Shown here piece by piece: positions 14,654 to 19,261 of a stretch of DNA of 19,261 nt. Source of the stretch: Nitrososphaerota archaeon (GTDB lineage Archaea; Thermoproteota; Nitrososphaeria; Nitrososphaerales; Gagatemarchaeaceae). Within the stretch, counting starts at the first letter, position 1. The number at the start of each line of letters is the position of its first letter. The DNA is taken from positions 1-19,261 of the forward strand of contig VBPQ01000005.1 of the NCBI GenBank assembly GCA_005877185.1, read 5' to 3'. The position numbers and the translations under genes are program-made. The notes under the pieces are model-generated. The model did not search any database. It had not been told where the DNA came from and was given only the letters and a program-made list of their open reading frames with translations.

Positions 14654-15910
14654 TTGTCCGACTCCGACTCGCGAAAGAGCTCGGCGAGGATCTTGATCCT
14701 GGGCGCCGGATTTGCCGGGCTTGCTGCCGCGATTCGATTGGGGAAAGAGGGCGCGAAGGCGCAGGTGACCCTCCTCAGCCGAAGAAATTTTCATCTTTTC
14801 ACCCCGTTGCTCTATCAGGCGGCGACGGGGCTGGTGGACCCTGACCACATCGCTCAGATGGTCAGGCCCGCGGCACGCAAGCACGGTTTCACCTTCTTTG
14901 AAGGCGAAGTCGCGAATCTTGATATCGGCTCGAAGACTGTGAAGACGGATTTCGGTGACGTGGCGTACGACTACCTCGTACTGGCCATGGGTTCGGAAAA
15001 CAACGACTTTGGCATCAGGGGCGTTCCTGAGCACGCAATTTCTCTGAAGACGCTCCCCGACGCCGAGAGGGTGCACAGCAAGATCATAGATTCGCTCGAA
15101 CGCTCCTTGGTGACAGGTGACCAAGCGAAGAGGAAGGGACTTCTGACATTCGTGATAATCGGAGGAGGCGCCACCGGCGTCGAATTGGCCGGGTCTGTGA
15201 GGGACTTTGTCCAATTCCTGCTGAGAGACTACCCGGGCCTTGCGGAAGACCAGCTATCGGTTGTCCTCGTCGAGCTCATGCAAAATCTTCTCCCGGGGTT
15301 GTCAAAGTATCTCTCCGAGCAGACGTATCGAATACTCAGTAAGCGAGGAATCAAGATCAGGCTCAACTCTAGAGTCGCGGAGGTCACCGAAGAGGGAGTT
15401 CTTCTTAGCGGCGGAGAGCTCATACAGACGGCGAACATCTTCTGGACCGCGGGTACCAAGCCGTCAAGGCTAGTCGATGGCCTGGATATCGAAAAAGACA
15501 GGGGACGCGTAAGGGTGGATGAATTCCTGAGAATCATCGGTCATCCGGAAATCTTCGCCATAGGCGATCTCGCCAGCATCTCCGATTCGAAGACCGGCCA
15601 GAAGGTGCCAGCGACGGCGCAGTCTGCCGTCCAAGAGGGGGACTGGGTCGGAAGGGCGCTCTCCCGTATGCTCTCGGGGAAGAAAGTCGAACCATTCGTC
15701 TACAAAGACAAGGGATACATGCTTTCTTTGGGAAGGCAGGTGGGAGTCGCTGAATTTCGTCATTTCAAGACATCCGGCGTCTTCGGGTGGTTGCTGTGGA
15801 GGATGATTCACATCGCCCTGATCACCACGACTCGAAGCCGTCTTGGAGTCATTTTTGACTGGACGTTCGCCTACTTTTACAGGCGGAACGCAGCACACAC
15901 CGAGCCGTGA
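14654..15910 (+). CDS. Type II NADH:quinone oxidoreductase (NDH-2)
   Basis: The 418-residue flavoprotein would pass electrons from NADH to membrane quinone without pumping ions. The FAD-binding motif GAGFAG is at 17-22, the NADH-binding GGGATG at 170-175, the second FAD contact FAIGDLAS at 301-308, and the quinone-site AQSAVQEG at 322-329. The carboxy-terminal 50 residues carry an amphipathic, Trp- and Arg-containing stretch (WLLWRMIHIAL) for peripheral attachment to the inner face of the membrane. A stop codon at 14642 leaves the TTG at 14654 as the first start in frame, and a TATA box fits it. It could instead be a sulfide:quinone oxidoreductase relative, but no redox-active Cys pair is evident, so NDH-2 is preferred. 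Confidence 0.88.
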   Translation: MSDSDSRKSSARILILGAGFAGLAAAIRLGKEGAKAQVTLLSRRNFHLFTPLLYQAATGLVDPDHIAQMVRPAARKHGFTFFEGEVANLDIGSKTVKTDFGDVAYDYLVLAMGSENNDFGIRGVPEHAISLKTLPDAERVHSKIIDSLERSLVTGDQAKRKGLLTFVIIGGGATGVELAGSVRDFVQFLLRDYPGLAEDQLSVVLVELMQNLLPGLSKYLSEQTYRILSKRGIKIRLNSRVAEVTEEGVLLSGGELIQTANIFWTAGTKPSRLVDGLDIEKDRGRVRVDEFLRIIGHPEIFAIGDLASISDSKTGQKVPATAQSAVQEGDWVGRALSRMLSGKKVEPFVYKDKGYMLSLGRQVGVAEFRHFKTSGVFGWLLWRMIHIALITTTRSRLGVIFDWTFAYFYRRNAAHTEP

Positions 15911-16055
15911 CCTCGTGGGTCGAGGACGCCGCGATTTTCCTCCCCAGTCCGGATGGCATCATGCGGTGCGATTGGCCGCAAACATCGTGCAGCATTGCCC
16001 ATTCCCACAAGATACTCGAACATGACGGCGAGCTTCATCGGCAAGATAAGAAAGA

Positions 16056-16077
16056 GAGTCGGGTGTCTCCCCGACTC
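16056..16077. terminator. Hairpin between convergent genes, possible terminator
   Basis: GAGTCGGG (16056-16063) and CCCGACTC (16070-16077) form a perfect 8-bp stem with a 6-base loop. It lies between the NADH dehydrogenase end (15910) and the stop of the opposing small membrane protein (16087). There is no T-run after it, so its role as a terminator is uncertain. The rest of 15911-16086 shows no gene. Confidence 0.35.
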
Positions 16078-16086
16078 CTGAACTAG

Positions 16087-16494
16087 CTAGATAAACCGGT
16101 TCACGATAAGGAGTATTGAGAGGATAAGTGAAGGCGGGTCATTTCCGAATGCTTCAGGCTCCCCTTCGATCACGAGCGCGATGAGAGTCAAAAGCAGGAT
16201 GACGACACCCAAGGCGAAGGCCAACGTATTTGTCTTCTTGATTTCAGCTTGTGGGCGCTTGGTCCTGTTGAGGGCAAGGTAATCGATGGCCACGACGGCG
16301 AGGATAGCTGAAAGTATGTCGTCCATGGGGAAGATGTTGTTGAAGGCGAATTCCAGGTTGATCAGGGGCAGAAACACTATGATTGTGATCGCATAGATGA
16401 GAGGGGCTACCACTATCACGATCCCGTAGAGCGCCCAGGCGGCTCCACCTATGGAATTTTCCTGACTTCGCGTCGCGACTTCATGGGAGATCAA
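16087..16494 (-). CDS. Small membrane protein, unknown function
   Basis: The 135-residue protein has a short polar amino end and three to four hydrophobic helices: about 18-46, 58-74, 92-112 and 121-135. A basic segment (LNRTKRPQAEIKKTN) lies between the second and third helices. No conserved catalytic or metal motif is visible. The start is a TTG at 16492-16494; no ATG is close in frame. It begins 72 bases after the stop of the MFS transporter on the same strand and could be co-transcribed with it. I do not recognise the family. Confidence 0.6.
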   Translation of the reverse strand: MISHEVATRSQENSIGGAAWALYGIVIVVAPLIYAITIIVFLPLINLEFAFNNIFPMDDILSAILAVVAIDYLALNRTKRPQAEIKKTNTLAFALGVVILLLTLIALVIEGEPEAFGNDPPSLILSILLIVNRFI

Positions 16495-16566
16495 GAGCCG
16501 ACTACTCCAAAACCGTGTCGAAGCTCGAAGTGACGGATGCCAAGGTCTGGCGTAACGGAGGGGAGG

Positions 16567-17799
16567 TCACACTTCCGAGTCTTTCTTCTCCCGAGTCAAG
16601 GTGGCTCTCTCCCATGAGATAGTAAGCCCAGTGGCAAGCAGAGCGAGGACCCCGAGACTTGCGAATGCGAACGGCAACCCGAACGTGTCCGAGAGGTACC
16701 CGCTGGTCAATCCCAAAACCGACCCACCGACGGTCTGAGCTGAGAAGATGGTGCCGAACGAGCGGCCCCTCGTGGTCGCATCGAGTCCGAGATAGCGGGA
16801 TAGTTCCGTGTAGGTGAGGGGATAGGTCGCCGAGATGGCGAAACCGTTGACGAGCAGGGCCATGATGACAAGCAGGAGGCTGGCGGAGAGGAAGGTAAAC
16901 GCGAATATGCTGGCAGCTGTCGCGAAGTAGACAAAAGATAGCAAGAGGGTCGGCCGCAGAACGCGTGACCACATTCCCGTCGAGATGGCGCCGAAGAACG
17001 CACTCGCAATCCATGCAGAGACTACCACGTTCGCAAAGAACACGTCAAGGTGGTTCTGATCCTTCAAGAGGATGTTCATGAAGTTCAGGATCACGCTGTA
17101 GGATCCACCGGAGATGAACGTCGTCGCAATAAAGAAGAACGGGATTCCAAGCCATCCTTGGTGAGACTTCACCGGGTCGTCGGTGCCTCTGTTCCCTCCC
17201 CCACGGGAAGCATTCCACTGCGACGTTCCGAAGATGAGGAGGGTGACGGCGACATCCACGACTCCGACGAGGGCAAAGGCGAGGAAGGTCGCCTTCCATC
17301 CCAGGAGAAGGTAGAGAGGCGCCGAAGATGCGAAGACTAGCAAGATTCCGAGGTTCCCGAACGCACTCTGGAACCCCATCGCATGCCCCAGCCGCGCTCC
17401 ACCGTACGCCTTCGAGACAGCAGAAACACCGACAGGATGGAAGAAGCTCGACCCGACGCGGAGGAGAAGGGCTGAACCAAGGAGGGTCAGGAAATCCGTC
17501 GCGAGGACGAAAGAAGCGATTGCAGCCGAAATGATCGCTATCCCGAGTGCAAGTACCTTCCTCGAATCCCTCCCCTCGCTGTAGCGCCCGACAACCGGTT
17601 GGAAGATAACGCTCACGAGGTACCCTAATCCTACCAGTATCCCCACCTGGAGGACAGAGAGACCGAAGAGCGATATGACGACCGGGAAGAGACTTGAAAG
17701 GAGGTAGACCGACCCATCGTTCACGGCGTGGTTCATCGAAACGATGTACAGAATCCTGTTGGAAACCCGCTGGACCGGGAATGGCGGTTGAGTCTCCAT
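16567..17799 (-). CDS. MFS transporter, fosmidomycin-resistance-like
   Basis: The 410-residue membrane transporter has twelve predicted helices. The amino half has the motif pattern of the Fsr group: MNHAVNDG at 22-29 in the first helix, QPVVGRYSEGRDSRK in the 2-3 loop and FFHPVGVSAVSKAYGG at the start of the next loop. Fsr-like members export small antimicrobials, but substrates vary widely. The open frame continues in phase to 18015, adding a segment with a P-loop; the ATG at 17797-17799 gives a normal MFS length and is preferred. No strong TATA box is seen directly upstream of it. A small membrane protein gene lies downstream on the same strand. Confidence 0.85.
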   Translation of the reverse strand: METQPPFPVQRVSNRILYIVSMNHAVNDGSVYLLSSLFPVVISLFGLSVLQVGILVGLGYLVSVIFQPVVGRYSEGRDSRKVLALGIAIISAAIASFVLATDFLTLLGSALLLRVGSSFFHPVGVSAVSKAYGGARLGHAMGFQSAFGNLGILLVFASSAPLYLLLGWKATFLAFALVGVVDVAVTLLIFGTSQWNASRGGGNRGTDDPVKSHQGWLGIPFFFIATTFISGGSYSVILNFMNILLKDQNHLDVFFANVVVSAWIASAFFGAISTGMWSRVLRPTLLLSFVYFATAASIFAFTFLSASLLLVIMALLVNGFAISATYPLTYTELSRYLGLDATTRGRSFGTIFSAQTVGGSVLGLTSGYLSDTFGLPFAFASLGVLALLATGLTISWERATLTREKKDSEV

Positions 17800-18012
17800 C
17801 TCTCTTGGACTGCTCGCTCGCGGCTGCCGAATAGACGACCTGTAAAGCTGTCGACGGATGGAGTCGTCTACTATGCTGGCACTTTCTTGCCTTGGCACCT
17901 CCTGGACAAAGACCATCCCGGTGAAGCTCTTGCCGGCGCCGCTTCTCCCGAGGAAGCAGACGTGTCGGCGAAGGGTGCTGGTGCGTACTCTAAGGAGAGG
18001 TTTGACTGGCAT
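17800..18012 (-). pseudogene. P-loop fragment, possible remnant of a HerA-type ATPase
   Basis: Read from an ATG at 18010-18012, this stretch encodes about 71 residues in phase with the MFS gene and without a stop. It contains RRHVCFLGRSGAGKSFTG, a good Walker A motif in a context like HerA/FtsK-type ATPases, and then VDD, but no Walker B strand or further domain. It could be a decayed gene fragment, a fused leader of the MFS protein, or chance. A TATATG sequence flanked by CCCC/GGGG lies at 18020-18036. Low confidence in any of these readings. Confidence 0.3.
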
Positions 18013-18055
18013 CAACCCATCCCCGCATATAGGGGGCTAGAACCAATCTCAGAAC

Positions 18056-18265
18056 CTATTTTTGATATTCGATGAGCCGCACGTGCGAGACCTCCGCCAG
18101 CTCGATTCGGCACTCGGGGCACACCGGCTTCCTGAACCACCTCCCGACCGTGCGATTCGGGCATCTCTCGCAGTACAGTCCTCTACACCTCGGACACTGC
18201 CATGCGGGCGGCTTGAACCAGGCACCGACCTCCCTTCCGCATTTAGTGCAAAAGCCGCGGACCAA
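18056..18265 (-). CDS. Small four-knuckle zinc-finger protein (FYVE/RING-like spacing)
   Basis: The 69-residue protein has eight cysteines in four CX2C pairs: C6/C9, C24/C27, C32/C35 and C49/C52. The spacing is CX2C-X14-CX2C-X4-CX2C-X13-CX2C, which would bind two zinc ions and matches the cross-brace order of FYVE and related fingers (QCPRCRGLYCERC in the middle). It is basic and Trp-containing, so nucleic acid, protein or lipid binding are all possible. The TTG at 18263-18265 is supported by a TATA-like box about 28 bases upstream. It is divergent from the three-repeat membrane protein gene. Function unknown. Confidence 0.72.
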   Translation of the reverse strand: MVRGFCTKCGREVGAWFKPPAWQCPRCRGLYCERCPNRTVGRWFRKPVCPECRIELAEVSHVRLIEYQK

Positions 18266-18288
18266 GCACCATAGAATTTGGATTGGGG

Positions 18289-18296
18289 ATTTAACT
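18289..18296 (-). promoter_or_regulatory. TATA-like box for the zinc-finger gene
   Basis: The minus strand reads AGTTAAAT, centred about 28 bases upstream of the TTG at 18265, consistent with a leaderless transcript. Confidence 0.4.
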
Positions 18297-18320
18297 CCCC
18301 ATGTCGGCCTCCCATCTCGT

Positions 18321-18330
18321 GCTTATATCG
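18321..18330 (+). promoter_or_regulatory. TATA box for the three-repeat membrane protein gene
   Basis: GCTTATATCG is centred 27 bases before the ATG at 18353. This is a strong match and argues against the longer frame from 18278. Confidence 0.5.
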
Positions 18331-18352
18331 TCGTAATGCTCCGGACCGCGGA

Positions 18353-18841
18353 ATGACGAAGGCGGAAGACGCCACCTCGACGTCCATATGTCTCCTAGGA
18401 GGCATTGCCGGGATCCTCGCCAAGAACACCGACGTGATTCTGCTCTCTCTCAGCCTTGCAGCGGCCTTGAAGGCACTCCCCTCCCTCTACGCCGGACCCG
18501 CGGGCGGAAAGAAGAGGCTCCTCCTAATCACGGCCGAGGACTCAACACTCTTCATCGCTGCCTTTCTGGGCTACCTCTTCACCGCGGGAACCGGAGACCA
18601 GAAGTTCGCGATACTGGGTTTGACAATAGCCGTGGTGGGAAAGACGGTGCCGTCGTTGCTGGAAGGCGCGATGCGCAAGGGGGATTCGGTCCCGAAACAC
18701 AGCTTGACAGAAGACTGGATGATGTTCGGGATAACGTTCGTGTCGGTGGCGTTGTGGGTTGCTGCCGGCAATCCGGCGTACGCAACCTACGGGCTGGTCT
18801 TTGCCTTCACGGCGAAGGGGCTCGGCAGTTTCGGGGAATAA
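18353..18841 (+). CDS. Membrane protein made of three tandem repeats, unknown function
   Basis: The 162-residue protein has about six hydrophobic helices arranged as three two-helix units of 57-58 residues. Each unit begins with Glu-Asp (5-6, 62-63, 120-121) and has a Lys exactly 35 residues after the Glu (40, 97, 155). The Lys starts a short conserved tail: KALPSLYAG, KTVPSLLEG, and KGLGSFGE in the last, shortened unit. This regular layout suggests three-fold internal duplication and perhaps a small channel or transport-like bundle with charged residues at equivalent depth. I do not recognise the family. The ATG at 18353 fits a TATA box and leaves no leader. The gene is divergent from the zinc-finger gene. 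Confidence 0.78.
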   Translation: MTKAEDATSTSICLLGGIAGILAKNTDVILLSLSLAAALKALPSLYAGPAGGKKRLLLITAEDSTLFIAAFLGYLFTAGTGDQKFAILGLTIAVVGKTVPSLLEGAMRKGDSVPKHSLTEDWMMFGITFVSVALWVAAGNPAYATYGLVFAFTAKGLGSFGE

Positions 18842-19051
18842 CGCCGTGAAAGCCTGTATTCCCTTCACACCGTCGCCTCCTAGGATGGTAAGTCCCACGT
18901 TTTGATCCGATCATTCGAGAATCTCCCAGTTTCAAATTCGAGACTTTTGCGATCTTCTCGCAGCCTCTACTTCAGCGGGACGCTCTCGTGGTGAGGCGGC
19001 TTCGAGCCTGATCACTGCAAAGTTTTTGGTCACCAGGATTCTGGGAACGCC
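18842..19051. other. Intergenic region, no gene seen
   Basis: No coding or RNA gene is visible in this stretch. It ends with a T-rich AAAGTTTTTGG near 19019-19029, the likely promoter box of the right-edge gene. Confidence 0.4.
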
Positions 19052-19261
19052 GTGGCTCAACTAGGAGCTCGTCCCGCAGAGCCTGGACCTGCGGGGATGC
19101 CCCCCTACACGAGCAGGCTCCTCAGGTGGAGCTTCGCAGTCGGCGTAATCCCGCCCGTCGTCCTCATAGCCGCCCTCTCGACGAGGAGCCTCTTCCTGCT
19201 CGACTACGTGCACGTGATAACTGGGGGGACATGGACTGGCTTCGACGTCTTCATGGGCGTG
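19052..19261 (+). CDS. Membrane protein, N-terminal part, runs off right edge
   Basis: From the GTG at 19052, 70 codons stay open to the window end. A 15-residue Pro/Ala-rich start is followed by a basic TSRLLRW segment, a hydrophobic helix (FAVGVIPPVVLIAALS, about 27-42) and then DYVHVITGGTWTGFDVF near 51-67. The His-x8-Trp-Thr-Gly pattern inside a membrane segment resembles families in which a helix starts with a conserved His and Trp-Thr/Val-Gly, such as CopD/DUF2269-like proteins. That assignment is tentative because only the first part is present. A T-rich box about 27 bases upstream supports the start; an in-frame ATG at 19097 is an alternative. Confidence 0.6.
   Translation, partial: MAQLGARPAEPGPAGMPPYTSRLLRWSFAVGVIPPVVLIAALSTRSLFLLDYVHVITGGTWTGFDVFMGV

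Noticed and set aside
18927..18945. TTCAAAT sequence resembling a tRNA T-loop
   Set aside because: Flanking bases do not form the T-stem, and no acceptor or anticodon arm can be built around it.
1..19261. CRISPR array, insertion sequence or integrase
   Set aside because: No regularly spaced direct repeats, transposase-like protein or terminal inverted repeats were seen on either strand.

Overview
The window looks like part of an archaeal chromosome. It encodes a group II (thermosome-type) chaperonin, an archaeal AsnRS-derived asparagine synthetase and an Lrp/AsnC regulator. Its promoters are archaeal in type: a TATA-like box lies about 27-31 bases upstream of most first start codons, often with almost no 5' leader, and TTG and GTG starts are common. 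G+C looks moderately high and genes are dense with short spacers. A heterotrophic Thermoproteota/Nitrososphaeria-like lineage is a guess only; no rRNA or tRNA gene is visible.

Layout: the left edge holds the start of a minus-strand zinc-ribbon protein (2-85) and a small coiled-coil protein (335-742). An Lrp/AsnC regulator (774-1217, -) is divergent from an AsnRS-like asparagine synthetase (1322-2299, +). A nitrogen-scavenging block follows: an M20 carbamoylase/allantoate-amidohydrolase-type enzyme (2435-3661, +) convergent with a dihydropyrimidinase/hydantoinase (3739-5127, -), which is divergent from a polyamine-type ABC importer (binding protein, ATPase, two permeases; 5402-9807, +). A divergent chaperonin paralogue (9841-11619, +) comes next. 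Then come a PgdA/cyclic-imidase-family deacetylase (11644-12525, -), a maleate cis-trans isomerase (12724-13518, +) and an asparaginase-family amidase with altered substrate-site residues (13466-14449, -). The right part has a type II NADH dehydrogenase (14654-15910, +), a small membrane protein and an MFS transporter (both -), a P-loop-bearing fragment upstream of the MFS gene, a four-knuckle zinc-finger protein (-), a membrane protein built of three repeats (+) and the start of another membrane protein that runs off the right edge.

How the genes may work together (inference): hydantoinase plus carbamoylase would open and decarbamoylate cyclic ureides (hydantoins, dihydropyrimidines). The imidase-family enzyme, the asparaginase-like amidase and maleate isomerase form a plausible chain from cyclic imide to half-amide to dicarboxylate to fumarate. 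The ABC importer could bring in the substrate. The chaperonin paralogue has lost the conserved nucleotide-hydrolysis Asp and other nucleotide-site residues, so it may not be a normal folding ATPase.
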